Counted from the stretch's first letter, positions 9,687 through 19,495 are shown. The stretch: 64,000 nt of DNA from Pedobacter zeaxanthinifaciens (GCF_003313335.1 NZ_QMHP01000004.1:207704-271703), one strand, 5' to 3'. Program-made: numbers and translations. The notes: generated by a model from the sequence alone, not told the origin.

Positions 9687-10160
9687 TTAGAAAGTAAACC
9701 TGAAACCGAAACCAAATCTTCCTGCTTCAAAATCTGAATTGTCGCCAATCCAAGCAGTTGGTCTCCAATCAAAGTTCATTTGAATAGGTGCTCCTGGAAT
9801 TTTAAAGTCTAAACCAGCTTGAGGGATCAATAAAAAGTTAGTTTGATCATAAGGGCCAGCACTGAAAAAGTTTAAACCCGGACCACCACCAACGTACCAT
9901 TTTAAGCCGTTAGCTCCGGCAATATTTCCGTGATGTTGGTAAAAAGCTTGCAAACGTGTGCTGTTTCCTCCAAATAAAAGCTCTAATTGTCCGGCACCTT
10001 GGCTGTTAAAGAAGTGTTTGAACGATGGTCCCACTAAAGTAGCGCCATTACCAAAGTCGATACCTAAACCCAGAGCATTTTTGTACTGCGCATTAGCATT
10101 TGATAAGTTCATTGTCAAGAAAGCTGCGCTAGCGATAATTGTAAAAAGTAGTTTTTTCAT
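9687..10160 (-). CDS. small outer-membrane beta-barrel protein
   Basis: The start at 10160 is chosen because it gives MKKLLFTIIASAAFLTMN, a normal signal peptide cleaved near ANAQ. An upstream in-frame start would add 12 unlikely residues. The mature part of about 130 residues has alternating hydrophobic strands, many Gly and aromatic residues, and ends FGFGFRFTF with a C-terminal Phe, the usual outer-membrane insertion signal. The motifs GPSFKHFF and WYVGGGPGLNFF resemble small 8-strand barrels of the OmpW/outer-membrane-beta-barrel type. Function unknown. It converges with the M61 gene. Confidence 0.7.
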   Translation of the reverse strand: MKKLLFTIIASAAFLTMNLSNANAQYKNALGLGIDFGNGATLVGPSFKHFFNSQGAGQLELLFGGNSTRLQAFYQHHGNIAGANGLKWYVGGGPGLNFFSAGPYDQTNFLLIPQAGLDFKIPGAPIQMNFDWRPTAWIGDNSDFEAGRFGFGFRFTF

Positions 10161-10387
10161 AAAATTATATTGTTTTTGTGTAATTATTGTCGGCAATACA
10201 ACTTCTATGCCTAATTTTTATCAAGAAGTTAACAAAGCAATTTTTCATTTGTTTTGCTTTAGAGGTTCGTAAACGTGAAAAAAAATTATGCTTGCATAGT
10301 ATAAAGCTCGTTTAAAAAACCTAAATTAGGATGTTTAATGGCTCTAAATGGCCATTTGATAGGTTTAGCCAATATAAATTTCGAGGT

Positions 10388-12166
10388 ATGTCAATTTCAG
10401 TAACACGGGTTTTTGATCTTCTAAAATATAACTTGGAAAAATTTCCGAAAGAAGAGTTTGTTAGCGGTAAAATAAAGGGCGAGTGGCGCAAATTTAGTAC
10501 AAAAAAATTTTGTGAAACTACCGATAATTTAAGTAGGGGGTTAACCTCTATTGGCATTGGGAAAGGATCCAGAGTAGCAATTATGTCGGCAAATAGGCCT
10601 GAGTGGAATATTTGCGACTATGCCATTATGCAGCTGGGAGCGTATCAAATTCCATTGTATCCAACGCTTGCTGAGCACGACGTGAAATTCATTTTGGGTG
10701 ATGCCGAAATAAGTGTAGTGTTTGTGGCTGATGAGCAACTTTATCAAAAGGTTAAAACGGTATGTGCCGAGTTAACTCACCAAGTAGATATCTATACATT
10801 TGATCAAATTGCTGGAGCCAAACATTGGGAGGAGCTTACAGCAATTGGCGCTACATTGAATACTGTAGATTTGGAGACTTATCGAGAGGCGGTCGCACCT
10901 GAGGATATCCTAACTATTATTTACACTTCAGGAACAACTGGTACGCCTAAGGGGGTAATGCTCACCCACGATAATCTGGTTCAAAATTTTAAGAAATCAG
11001 CGGTGCTTTTGCCAGATAATGTAACTCATGCATTGAGTTTTTTGCCTTTGTCGCACATTTTCGAACGCATGATTTCCTATTTATATGCCTATCTTAACAT
11101 CGCAATTTATTACGCCGAAAGTATGGATACAATTGTTGCCGACATACAATTTGTAAAACCAAGTGGTTTTTCAACGGTCCCTAGGTTGTTAGAAAAAGTC
11201 TATGATAAAATAGTGGAAAAGGGCAAAGCGCTAACTGGAATCAAAAAAGCAATCTTTTTTTGGTCGCTAGCCTTAGCCGAAAAGTATGACATTAATAAAA
11301 GCTGGTGGTATAATTTCAAACTTGGAATTGCCAGAAAATTGGTGTTTAAAAAATGGAAGGAAGCATTGGGAGGAAATATCCAAGTGATCATTTCTGGAGG
11401 TGCGGCCTTAAACCCTCGTTTGGCTAGGGTGTTTTGGGCAGCAGGTTTGCCAGTGTTTGAGGGCTATGGCTTAACGGAAACATCGCCAGTAATTACAGTA
11501 AACCACTTTGATGCCATTAGGTTTGGCAGTGTGGGTATGCCCATTGAAGGGGTGGAGGTGAAAATAGCTTCCGACGGAGAGATTTTGGTGAGGGGGCATA
11601 ACTTAATGAAAGGCTATTACAACAAACCTCAATTAACGGACGAGGCCATTGATAGCGAAGGCTGGTTCCATACGGGCGACATTGGTGAGCTTAACGAAGG
11701 TTATTTGAAAATTACCGATCGTAAGAAAGAAATGTTTAAAACTGCTGGTGGTAAATACGTGGCGCCGCAAATGGTTGAAAATAAGATTAAAGAGGCACCA
11801 TTGGTGGAACAAATCATGGTGTTGGGCGAGAATAGAAAGTTTCCATCTGCCTTGGTAGTGCCAAATTTCGAAGCACTTAAAAATTGGTGTAAACTAAAAG
11901 GAATTGAATTTGGCAGCAATGAAACCATAGTAGAAAACAAGGAAGTTAAAGCCAAGTTTCAAAAATTGATTGACGAAGCGAATAAAGAGTTTGGAAAATG
12001 GGAGCAAGTAAAGCAATTTGCATTATTGCCTAAAGAGTGGAGTATCGATGGAGGTGAGCTAACGCCGAAATTGAGCTTAAAACGCAAAATCATCTTGGAA
12101 AAAAACAATGAAATAATAGAAAAGATATATAAAGATGCAGAAAATTATCATCCAGAAAATAAGTAA
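10388..12166 (+). CDS. long-chain acyl-CoA synthetase (AMP-forming)
   Basis: The 592-residue enzyme carries the AMP-binding P-loop YTSGTTGTPKGVMLTHDN, the GYGLTETSPV adenine-binding motif, and the GWFHTGDIGEL/ITDRKKEMFKTAGGKYVAPQ hinge and catalytic Lys region of FadD15-type ligases. It activates fatty acids to acyl-CoA in the cytoplasm or at the inner membrane. The start at 10388 (MSISVTRVFDLL) is preferred, since the 19 residues of the longer reading do not look family-like. Its 3' end overlaps the next gene by 32 bases, suggesting an operon. Exact chain-length preference is unknown. Confidence 0.92.
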   Translation: MSISVTRVFDLLKYNLEKFPKEEFVSGKIKGEWRKFSTKKFCETTDNLSRGLTSIGIGKGSRVAIMSANRPEWNICDYAIMQLGAYQIPLYPTLAEHDVKFILGDAEISVVFVADEQLYQKVKTVCAELTHQVDIYTFDQIAGAKHWEELTAIGATLNTVDLETYREAVAPEDILTIIYTSGTTGTPKGVMLTHDNLVQNFKKSAVLLPDNVTHALSFLPLSHIFERMISYLYAYLNIAIYYAESMDTIVADIQFVKPSGFSTVPRLLEKVYDKIVEKGKALTGIKKAIFFWSLALAEKYDINKSWWYNFKLGIARKLVFKKWKEALGGNIQVIISGGAALNPRLARVFWAAGLPVFEGYGLTETSPVITVNHFDAIRFGSVGMPIEGVEVKIASDGEILVRGHNLMKGYYNKPQLTDEAIDSEGWFHTGDIGELNEGYLKITDRKKEMFKTAGGKYVAPQMVENKIKEAPLVEQIMVLGENRKFPSALVVPNFEALKNWCKLKGIEFGSNETIVENKEVKAKFQKLIDEANKEFGKWEQVKQFALLPKEWSIDGGELTPKLSLKRKIILEKNNEIIEKIYKDAENYHPENK

Positions 12167-13904
12167 AACACTAGCGCAATTTAAATTAATTGGGCTAGTA
12201 TTATTGCTTGCTGCAAGTAATGAAGCAAAGGCTCAAGTAGATAGCGTTAAGGCGTTTGAATTTTTAAGTAAGGGAGATAAACAGACCAAACAGGCACTTG
12301 AATTTAAAAATGGAGCAGTAGTATCTGCGCACCCTGCTGCTACTGAAGTTGGAGTAGCTATCCTGAAAAAGGGTGGAAACGCGGTGGATGCCACGGTGGC
12401 AGTTCAGTTTGCCTTAGCGGTGGTATACCCAAACGCCGGTAATATTGGAGGTGGCGGTTTCCTAATTTATCGCTCTGCCAAAGGTGAAATCAACTCAATG
12501 GATTTTAGGGAAAAAGCACCTGCTTTAGCAAACCGAGATATGTTTTTAGACGCCAACGGAAATGCCATTTCTGAAAAAAGTAAGGAAGGTCATTTAGCTG
12601 CTGGCGTACCCGGAAGTGTAGCCGGAATGGCTGAGCTGCATAGGAAATATGGTAAGTTGAAGTGGGCTGATTTGGTTGAGCCTGCGTATCAATTGGCCAA
12701 AAATGGTTTCAAAATTACCAAAATGCAGGCAAGGGAATTGAATAGGTTGAAGCAAAAGTTTCAGCAGTTCAATCCGCTAGGGACAGCATTTGTTAAAAAT
12801 GAAGAGTGGAAGGAAGGAGATTTGTTAGTTCAAGAGGAACTTGCAAATACAATGAGCTTAATACGCGATAAAGGTAGGGCTGGTTTTTACGAAGGCCAAG
12901 TGGCTGATTTTATTGCCGAAGAAATGAAACGTGGCGGTGGTTTAATCTCCAAAGAAGATTTAAAAAACTACAAAGCAGCTTGGCGTACGCCTATCATTGG
13001 TCAATATCGTGGTTACAAGGTAATTACCATGCCACCAACTTCAAGTGGCGGTATTGCATTGGTGCAATTGCTGCAATCTGTATCGCAGTATCCTTTGTCT
13101 AAATGGGGACATAACGCTGATTCGACAGTGCAGGTGATGATTGAAGCGGAACGAAGAGTTTACGCAGACAGAGCTAAACATCTTGGCGATCCGGATTTTT
13201 GGAAAGTACCGCAGAAGGAATTATTAGAGCCAGCTTACAATAGTGCGAGAATGTCGAACTTAAACTGGAATAAAGCAACCCTAAGTACCGATATCCAAGC
13301 TGGCGAATTTGCTAAAAAAGAAAGTGAAGAAACTACCCATTTTTCTATTGTTGATAAAGATGGTAATGCCGTTTCACTGACCACTACCATTAATACTTCT
13401 TACGGTAATTACGTGGTGGTTAAAGGAGCGGGTTTCTTTTTAAATAACGAAATGGACGATTTTTCTGTAAAGCCAGGAACACCTAATTATTTTGGTTTGA
13501 TTGGCTACGAAGCTAATGCCATAGCACCGAGAAAGCGAATGTTGAGCTCAATGACGCCTACTATATTGGAAAAAGATGGAAAACTAGCCATGGTGGTTGG
13601 CACTCCAGGCGGTTCAACCATTATTACTTCTGTTTTTCAAACTATCGTTAACGTAGTAGATTTTGGAATGGATATGCAGACAGCGGTTAATGCAAAGAAA
13701 TTTCATCATCAATGGTTGCCAGATATTACCAATTTAGAACCTGAGGCATTAAATGAGGTTACGCAGCAGAAATTGGAAGCTAAAGGATATAAGTTTGATA
13801 GGAGAGGAAGTATCGGAAGAGTGGATGCAATCTTGCTCACTAAAAAAGGTACTTTCCAAACAGGTGCTGATCCCCGAGGCGATGATACCGCTGGAGGTTG
13901 GTAA
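12135..13904 (+). CDS. ggt: gamma-glutamyltransferase precursor
   Basis: The 589-residue proenzyme has a signal peptide (hydrophobic run about 19-27, cleavage near AKAQ). The self-cleavage site is TTHFSIVDKDGNAVS with the nucleophile Thr400, so processing gives a large subunit of about 370 residues and a small one of about 190. The substrate motifs GNIGGGGFLIY (residues near 103) and the late GTPGGSTIITS loop are present. It hydrolyses glutathione and other gamma-glutamyl compounds in the periplasm. Its ATG lies inside the end of the acyl-CoA ligase gene, a 32-base overlap in another frame. A good terminator follows. Confidence 0.93.
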   Translation: MQKIIIQKISKTLAQFKLIGLVLLLAASNEAKAQVDSVKAFEFLSKGDKQTKQALEFKNGAVVSAHPAATEVGVAILKKGGNAVDATVAVQFALAVVYPNAGNIGGGGFLIYRSAKGEINSMDFREKAPALANRDMFLDANGNAISEKSKEGHLAAGVPGSVAGMAELHRKYGKLKWADLVEPAYQLAKNGFKITKMQARELNRLKQKFQQFNPLGTAFVKNEEWKEGDLLVQEELANTMSLIRDKGRAGFYEGQVADFIAEEMKRGGGLISKEDLKNYKAAWRTPIIGQYRGYKVITMPPTSSGGIALVQLLQSVSQYPLSKWGHNADSTVQVMIEAERRVYADRAKHLGDPDFWKVPQKELLEPAYNSARMSNLNWNKATLSTDIQAGEFAKKESEETTHFSIVDKDGNAVSLTTTINTSYGNYVVVKGAGFFLNNEMDDFSVKPGTPNYFGLIGYEANAIAPRKRMLSSMTPTILEKDGKLAMVVGTPGGSTIITSVFQTIVNVVDFGMDMQTAVNAKKFHHQWLPDITNLEPEALNEVTQQKLEAKGYKFDRRGSIGRVDAILLTKKGTFQTGADPRGDDTAGGW

Positions 13905-13923
13905 TCCTATTGCCATTTAGAAG

Positions 13924-13957
13924 AAACGAGGTTGAATTTAAACAGCCTCGTTTTTTT
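13924..13957 (+). terminator. terminator after ggt
   Basis: AAACGAGG (13924-13931) pairs with CCTCGTTT (13946-13953) and is followed by a T-run. Confidence 0.8.
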
Positions 13958-14237
13958 ATTTTTATGTTCCTGCTATCATGAAATTTTAGCAAAGTAAAAG
14001 CTCCGTTACCTAGGTTCGGCATTAAAATAAGATTCAGTTTTTGGCGTTTTATTTAGGCTTTATTTTTTAAAGTGTATAGCAAACTGAACACTTTATTAAT
14101 ATTATGCCAAATTTTCTTCTGTTTTTGTAATTTATTGTTTTATAGATTGTTATGTAGCTTTTTTCTGAAATATACTCCTTTTTGGTATACCTATTGCCCA
14201 ACTATCGGCAAAATAGTAAAGCTTATAAATCAATATT
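13958..14237 (+). other. long AT-rich leader of ompA, no gene seen
   Basis: This 280-base gap holds no convincing ORF and no full TAnnTTTG box. TATAGATTG near 14150 and TATACCTATTG near 14185 are weak -7-like candidates. It probably contains the promoter and an untranslated leader for the OmpA gene. Confidence 0.4.
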
Positions 14238-15560
14238 ATGAAACTAAATCTCTTAAAACTTTTTCCAGTTGCAATGGCTGGATTGTTTATCGGAAACGCA
14301 GCCTTAGCTCAAGATAGCATGGGGCAAAAACCATCTTTCAAAACTTGGTCAATTGGATTAAACGGCGGTGTTTTAACTGGTGTTTCTCCACTAGGTGGCC
14401 AAAACGACTTCTCAAATTGGAAATCAAGTTTAGGCTATGGCCTTTATATCAAAAAGCAAATTAGTCCTGCATTCGCTTTGCGTTTGGATGGAGTAAGAGG
14501 AACGGTTAAAGGCGATAATGCTGAGCCATTTAACGATGGTACTGTAAATGCAAGCCCAATCTCATCTTTCGAAACTGATTTACGTTATTCGGCTACGTTA
14601 AGTGCACAGTTGAACATGGTAAACTGGAGTATGTTTAACCAACACAACAATGCTCAGCTTTATGCTTTAGCAGGTGGTGGTTTTGTTAACTACGAAACTA
14701 CTACAGTTGCTGCTGGTTCAGGTGCTTCAACAACTCGTTCGGCTGTAGACAAGCTAATCATTCCAGTAGGTGTTGGTGCTAAATTCCGTTTATCGGAAGG
14801 TGTTAACTTCGACTTAGGTTGGACAATCAACTTTGTTGACGGAGATCAATTTGATGGCTACGCTGCAAGAAGTAACAACGATAAATACAACTATGCTTAT
14901 GCTGGTTTAGAGTTTGCGTTAGGTAAAGGTAAACAGTTAGCTTTTTACAGTCCAGTAGCTGCTACTTATGAAGAGGCTTTAGCTGCTAAAAACACTTCTA
15001 ACTCACTAAAATCAGACTTAGATGCACAAAAAGCGGAGAATGCTAAGTTGCGCAGCGAAATGGCTGATATGTTAAAAGATAGCGATGGCGACGGTGTAGC
15101 TGATAAATTGGATAAATGCCCTAACACTCCTTCTGGTACAGTTGTAGATGGTTCTGGTTGTCCATTAAAAGTTCCTGCACCTCAAGTAACTGAGAGAGTA
15201 ATTGTAACTGAAGCTGACCGTAAAGTAGTAAAAGATGCAATTGATAACCTAGAGTTTGACTTGGGTAAAGCTACCATCCGTTCTAAATCATACCCTACAT
15301 TAAATAGAGTTGCTGCTTTATTGGTAGAGAAAAACTTTAGCTTGAAATTAGCTGGTCACACTGATATCACTGGTTCTAGAGAGTTAAACATGCGTTTATC
15401 TAAAGAAAGAGCCGAGTCAGTTAAAGCTTACTTAGTATCTCAAGGTGCTAACGCTTCAAGAATCGAAGCTACTGGTTACGGTCCTGACCAACCAATTGCA
15501 ACAAACAAAACTGCAGCTGGTCGTCAGCAAAACAGAAGGGTAGAATTCACCTTATATTAA
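14238..15560 (+). CDS. OmpA family outer-membrane protein
   Basis: The 440-residue protein has a signal peptide (cleavage near ALAQ), an N-terminal 8-strand barrel (about residues 28-240), a coiled linker rich in Lys and Glu (about 250-280), a Ca-binding thrombospondin-type-3-like repeat DSDGDGVADKLDKCPNTP, and a C-terminal OmpA domain. The peptidoglycan-binding motif is LAGHTDITGSRELNMRLSKE, followed by GYGPDQPIATNKT and QQNRRVEF. It tethers the outer membrane to the cell wall. Codon use looks highly optimised, which fits a highly expressed gene. Confidence 0.95.
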   Translation: MKLNLLKLFPVAMAGLFIGNAALAQDSMGQKPSFKTWSIGLNGGVLTGVSPLGGQNDFSNWKSSLGYGLYIKKQISPAFALRLDGVRGTVKGDNAEPFNDGTVNASPISSFETDLRYSATLSAQLNMVNWSMFNQHNNAQLYALAGGGFVNYETTTVAAGSGASTTRSAVDKLIIPVGVGAKFRLSEGVNFDLGWTINFVDGDQFDGYAARSNNDKYNYAYAGLEFALGKGKQLAFYSPVAATYEEALAAKNTSNSLKSDLDAQKAENAKLRSEMADMLKDSDGDGVADKLDKCPNTPSGTVVDGSGCPLKVPAPQVTERVIVTEADRKVVKDAIDNLEFDLGKATIRSKSYPTLNRVAALLVEKNFSLKLAGHTDITGSRELNMRLSKERAESVKAYLVSQGANASRIEATGYGPDQPIATNKTAAGRQQNRRVEFTLY

Positions 15561-15591
15561 TCTACAGAAAAACGAATTCCTATGAAACAAG

Positions 15592-15620
15592 AAAGGGTTC
15601 CAATTTGGAACCCTTTTTTT
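15592..15620. terminator. terminator after the OmpA gene
   Basis: AAAGGGTTCC (15592-15601) pairs with GGAACCCTTT (15607-15616) around the 5-base loop AATTT and is followed by T residues. The convergent lipoprotein gene ends at its edge, so it may serve both strands. Confidence 0.85.
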
Positions 15621-16092
15621 ATTTACAGGCAGTTGGTTGGAAATTAAATTTTCCTTTTTCGAAATTGATAGGTTTATCTTTAGCAAAATAAGACCTACCA
15701 AGAGTAGTTTGAATTACGCCAACTCCCATTTTCAAGCTATCAGCTTTTTTTAAGAACGCCAACGGATTTGAAAATTGAGTATCGTTATTGCCAGTTTTAA
15801 AACTGTAATCTACAAACAACGTATCGCCGCTAAATTTTCCCCTTACAATTCCATCATTTTGCGGCTTATTAGCGTATTTAATTACCAATTTACCTTCAAC
15901 GTCAACACTGTCAATTATCTTAATGTCCATCATTGCGGTATCTCCTTCAAAGCTTGAGATATAGCATTGTTTAACGGTATCTTTTACAATTTTTGTACTT
16001 GCTTTTTCACCACTATTGCCAGATGGCGTACAACTAAAAGCCAATGGGATTGCCAAAAATGTAAAAGCCAAATGTTTAATTTTTACGTTCAT
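15619..16092 (-). CDS. hypothetical lipoprotein
   Basis: The 157-residue protein has a lipoprotein signal with lipobox AFSC (Cys at residue 21), then a Ser/Gly/Lys linker. The rest is beta-rich with no known motif that I recognise. One cysteine pair may exist: Cys42 (KQCYISSFEG) and the penultimate Cys near the end (QPTACK). It is not part of an obvious operon: about 118 bases separate it from the DUF2130 gene upstream. Bacteroidota genomes hold many such short lipoproteins. Function unknown. Confidence 0.6.
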   Translation of the reverse strand: MNVKIKHLAFTFLAIPLAFSCTPSGNSGEKASTKIVKDTVKQCYISSFEGDTAMMDIKIIDSVDVEGKLVIKYANKPQNDGIVRGKFSGDTLFVDYSFKTGNNDTQFSNPLAFLKKADSLKMGVGVIQTTLGRSYFAKDKPINFEKGKFNFQPTACK

Positions 16093-16210
16093 AATTGCTT
16101 TTTTTAGTCAGAACTTTAGTTAATTTAAAAATGCTTCACTTAATGGATGATTAGCACTTATTGTTTCCATAAACGCAAAACCATCTAAATCGTTTATTGG
16201 GCGATGCTAG

Positions 16211-17494
16211 TTATTCTAGAAACAAATCATCATCATCGTCGGTTAAGCTCAGTTGAATATTGTCGTTGCCAGATATGCCTTCAATAGATCCACGGATGTG
16301 AGCTGCATTCAAGAGCACCTTATCAAGCTGTTTTTCTCTTGCTTTCCATAGTTTTTCCATGGCATCTCGTTCTCGTTGTATCGATAATTTCATGCTCATG
16401 AAGCCTTCTCTAATAGCTTTCCATTGCTCTGCAAATTCATTGCTAATTAGATAGTCGTATAGCATGTGCATTTTATCTCCTTTATTTTCCTGAGATTTTG
16501 CAGCGTTAAATAAACGGAGAATGCCATCTCGCAATACCGCCGCTAGCGCCTGTACTTCACCGAAAGTACAAATCCATACGCCATCTTTCAAACCAAAGCA
16601 GCTCATGTCTTTCGGCATATTTTGCGTAACCAGCACTGCTATTTCAGCGCCTTGGCTTCTCATATCAGTTTTTAGCTTCTCAATCCAGTCATTGGCAAAA
16701 GCAACGGTACGTTTACTTTCATAAATAATGTGGCCGCATTCCTGCCCAAAATTATTTCTAACCGTTTGGATACAATCAGCACCACGTACACCTTTGCCAA
16801 CTTCTTGCACTAAATCAAAAGGGAAGGAGGTTCTTAGAAGTTCTTCTAAAGCCAATTCTTGTATTTCTCCCTGAAGCTGCATTGAACCTTGTTCTGCTTT
16901 GCGCTTCATTTCCTCGGCCAATTTCTTCTGATCTTCCAGCTGTTTATCTTTTTCTGCCAGCTTCATTTTGAAATCCAATTCAGCTTGTTGCAAGCGCTGG
17001 TTCTCAATATTTCTGATTTCGAGCGCCATTTTTTCGCGTTCTTCGGTCAGCTTTTTTTGTATTTCCAAGTCAAGTTCTTCTTGCTTACGTTTCAGTTCAT
17101 TGGTCATTTGCATGTATTCCAATTCCTTTTGTCTAGCAGTTTTTAACTTTTCTTCGTTTTCTTTATTAGCCTCGTCTAAAATCTTAAGCCTGTTTTCAAA
17201 ATCAGCACTTATTGATTTGCGTAAGTTTTCACTTACACTGGCTTGTAAAGCTTCCTTTTCTTTGGTTAAGCGTTGCTCAAAAGCTAATTCCTGTTGCTTT
17301 CTAAGCTGCTCAAAACTTTCTTCCTGTTGTTTTTTTGCAGTTTCAATAGCCTCCATTTTTTTACGGAACTCATCTTCTTTTTGCTTAGTGAACGATTGCA
17401 TCTTCTCCCGCAAATCCTTTTTGTACTCTTCAACCATCACTTCTTCCATAGGAAAAGAGTGGCTGCAATTAGGACACTTAATTTCAGTTGGCAT
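16211..17494 (-). CDS. DUF2130 coiled-coil protein
   Basis: The start at 17494 (MPTEIKCPNCSHSFP) is preferred to a start 52 residues upstream, because the family begins at this CxxC zinc-ribbon-like half motif. Residues about 25-240 form a long charged coiled coil (Lys, Glu and Gln rich). The C-terminal half carries the DUF2130 core, with LRTSFPFDLVQEVGKGVRGA and ESKRTVAFANDWIEKL, which looks like a nuclease-like fold (Glu..Lys as in the ExK of restriction-type enzymes). The biochemical function of the family is not established. It is 427 residues long and divergent from the MFS gene. Confidence 0.78.
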   Translation of the reverse strand: MPTEIKCPNCSHSFPMEEVMVEEYKKDLREKMQSFTKQKEDEFRKKMEAIETAKKQQEESFEQLRKQQELAFEQRLTKEKEALQASVSENLRKSISADFENRLKILDEANKENEEKLKTARQKELEYMQMTNELKRKQEELDLEIQKKLTEEREKMALEIRNIENQRLQQAELDFKMKLAEKDKQLEDQKKLAEEMKRKAEQGSMQLQGEIQELALEELLRTSFPFDLVQEVGKGVRGADCIQTVRNNFGQECGHIIYESKRTVAFANDWIEKLKTDMRSQGAEIAVLVTQNMPKDMSCFGLKDGVWICTFGEVQALAAVLRDGILRLFNAAKSQENKGDKMHMLYDYLISNEFAEQWKAIREGFMSMKLSIQRERDAMEKLWKAREKQLDKVLLNAAHIRGSIEGISGNDNIQLSLTDDDDDLFLE

Positions 17495-17659
17495 ATAATG
17501 TATTTTTTTGAAAGGAATATCAAATTTAAGCATTGTTATGCACACATGCATCAATAATATCTGCATTGCTACAATTGGTAGGGCTCCATCGGTATTAAAT
17601 TGATTTATTGCACAATCATGTACGGTTAATTCAGTAATTTCGTACATCAAACCAAACCC

Positions 17660-18856
17660 ATGTTACATCGTATCCTAAATGCCTATAAAACATCTTTTTC
17701 TGGTTTAAGTCGCCAAACCTGGATTTTAAGTGTCGTCATATTAATTAACCGTTGCGGTTTTATGGCTGCACCTTTTATGGGCCTTTACGTTACGCAAGCG
17801 CTGCATCGTGCAGAGTCGGATGCTGGCATTGTAACTTCACTGTTTGGCGTTGGTGCAATTGCGGGGGCAGCGGTAGGCGGGCAACTTACAGATTTGTTAG
17901 GTTTTAGGCCAGTTCAAATTTTAGCAGCGCTCATAAGCGGACTGTTCTTTCTGCTTTTCGCAGTGGTGCAGGATTTTACTTGGATTTGTGTTTTAGCATT
18001 GATCATCAGCTTTTTTTCAGAAGCATTTAGACCAGCGAATTATGCCGCAATAGCATCTTACGCTGCGCCTGGTACGGAAACAAGATCCTATTCGCTCAAT
18101 CGTTTGGCTACCAATATAGGCTGGGCTTTTGGCGTGAGCATGGCAGGAATCATTGCATCATACAACTACAAACTACTTTTTGTGGTGGAGGGAAGCGTAA
18201 GTATTTTAGTAGCCTCTTCGATATTTTTATTGCTACCGGCTAGAAAAATTACGGCCAAGGCAAAGGCTGAGCGCTCTGATTTGAAAGTGCAAAAACCTTG
18301 GAATGACATCCCTTATCTCAAATTTTTGGTACTATCAGTAATGTTTACCATTTGCTTTTTTATGATGTTTAGGGTGGTGCCCGTATTCTACAAAAAAGTA
18401 TGGCATTTGGATGAAGCGCTAATTGGTTTAATATTGGGAATCAACGGAATTGTAATTGCGCTTTTTGAAATGGTGATGATCAGTAAAATTGAAAATAAAC
18501 GCTCACCAATTTACTACATCGTTTTGGGCGTAATTATAGTTTCATTTTCTTTTGGTGTATTGATGTTGCCTAAATCTTTCCCAGTGGCAATTGCAGTGCT
18601 CAGTATCTTGTTCTTTACTTTTGGAGAGATGTTTTCGCTGCCATTTTTTAACACCTTTGTGGTAAAGCGCAGCAATCAATACAACAGAGGGCTTTACGCG
18701 GCAGGTTACACTTTGAGCTGGTCGGTTGCTCAGGTTGCAGGCCCAGCTAGTGGATTTTACATAGCCGATAAATTTGGCTACAATACACTTTGGATTGCAA
18801 TTACCATTCTACTATTTGGATGTGCCTACTTTTTTAGCAAGCTGAAGCTGGATTAA
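17660..18856 (+). CDS. MFS transporter
   Basis: The 398-residue protein has about 12 hydrophobic helices in two halves and the MFS loop 2-3 motif GGQLTDLLGFRPVQ (about residue 71). It belongs to the drug/sugar-like exporter group of major facilitator proteins, but the substrate is not readable. It is divergent from the DUF2130 gene, with the start 165 bases from that gene's preferred start. No regulator is adjacent. The call to family is firm; the transport direction is inference. Confidence 0.9.
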   Translation: MLHRILNAYKTSFSGLSRQTWILSVVILINRCGFMAAPFMGLYVTQALHRAESDAGIVTSLFGVGAIAGAAVGGQLTDLLGFRPVQILAALISGLFFLLFAVVQDFTWICVLALIISFFSEAFRPANYAAIASYAAPGTETRSYSLNRLATNIGWAFGVSMAGIIASYNYKLLFVVEGSVSILVASSIFLLLPARKITAKAKAERSDLKVQKPWNDIPYLKFLVLSVMFTICFFMMFRVVPVFYKKVWHLDEALIGLILGINGIVIALFEMVMISKIENKRSPIYYIVLGVIIVSFSFGVLMLPKSFPVAIAVLSILFFTFGEMFSLPFFNTFVVKRSNQYNRGLYAAGYTLSWSVAQVAGPASGFYIADKFGYNTLWIAITILLFGCAYFFSKLKLD

Positions 18857-19001
18857 ATTTCGTTCAACCAAATCTTGAGCGCTGTTAATTTACAACATCT
18901 AAATTTTAAAAAATTTTTAAAACTTTTTTTTGAAACACTTGTTTTAACCTAACACAGCAAATTTAATTATTGCCAACGTTAGAACTATTTAAATTAAGCA
19001 C

Positions 19002-19376
19002 ATGAAAAAACGCATCCACGTTTTAGAAGACGATAAAGACATCGCTTTCATTATTGAGTTTCTCTTAAAAGATGAAGGTTACGAGATTCAAGTATCATCA
19101 ACTTTTAAAGAGTTGAAAAGCAAATTAAACGACTCGATTCCAGATTTATTTATTTTAGATGTAATGTTGCCTGACGGTAATGGATTGGATATTTGTAAGG
19201 ATTTAAAAAACGATACATTTACCAAGCACATTCCAGTAATATTAATGTCGGCAAATGTACAAAATGAGGCTTTAAGCGAAGCGTCTAGCCCTGACGATTA
19301 CATCAACAAGCCATTCGATTTGGATTATATCGAAACTCGCATCAAAAGATTGATTGGCGAAAAAAGAGTAGCTTAA
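19002..19376 (+). CDS. single-domain response regulator (orphan receiver)
   Basis: The 124-residue protein is only a receiver domain: acidic pair Asp10-Asp11, phospho-acceptor Asp53 (LFILDVMLPDGNG), Ser83 and Lys103 (INKPFD) all in place. It should be phosphorylated by a histidine kinase and act by protein contact, since it has no output domain. No kinase gene lies nearby, so the partner is elsewhere. It stands between the MFS gene and the TetR pump operon, with its own terminator. Confidence 0.93.
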   Translation: MKKRIHVLEDDKDIAFIIEFLLKDEGYEIQVSSTFKELKSKLNDSIPDLFILDVMLPDGNGLDICKDLKNDTFTKHIPVILMSANVQNEALSEASSPDDYINKPFDLDYIETRIKRLIGEKRVA

Positions 19377-19399
19377 AAACATCACGATTAATATTTTAT

Positions 19400-19431
19400 A
19401 AGCTCCTTTTGTTTACAGAAGGGGCTTTTTG
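19400..19431 (+). terminator. terminator after the receiver gene
   Basis: AAGCTCCTT (19400-19408) pairs with AAGGGGCTT (19419-19427) with one T-G pair, then a T-run. Confidence 0.75.
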
Positions 19432-19485
19432 CTGCTTAAAAAAAATTCTGACAAATAAATGATATCGGATACTTAAAGCATTTTA

Positions 19486-19493
19486 TACCTTTG
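19486..19493 (+). promoter_or_regulatory. -7 box of the first tetR
   Basis: TACCTTTG is an exact TAnnTTTG match, immediately before the TetR operator at 19496-19506. The predicted leader to the ATG at 19529 is about 30 bases. No clean TTG -33 box at the normal spacing. Confidence 0.6.
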
Positions 19494-19495
19494 TC

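Noticed and set aside
9687..10196. Longer start of the small barrel protein
   Set aside because: The extra 12 residues precede a normal signal peptide, so the start at 10160 was used.
16211..17650. Longer start of the DUF2130 gene
   Set aside because: The extra 52 residues are hydrophobic and unlike the family, which starts at the CPNC motif; start set to 17494.
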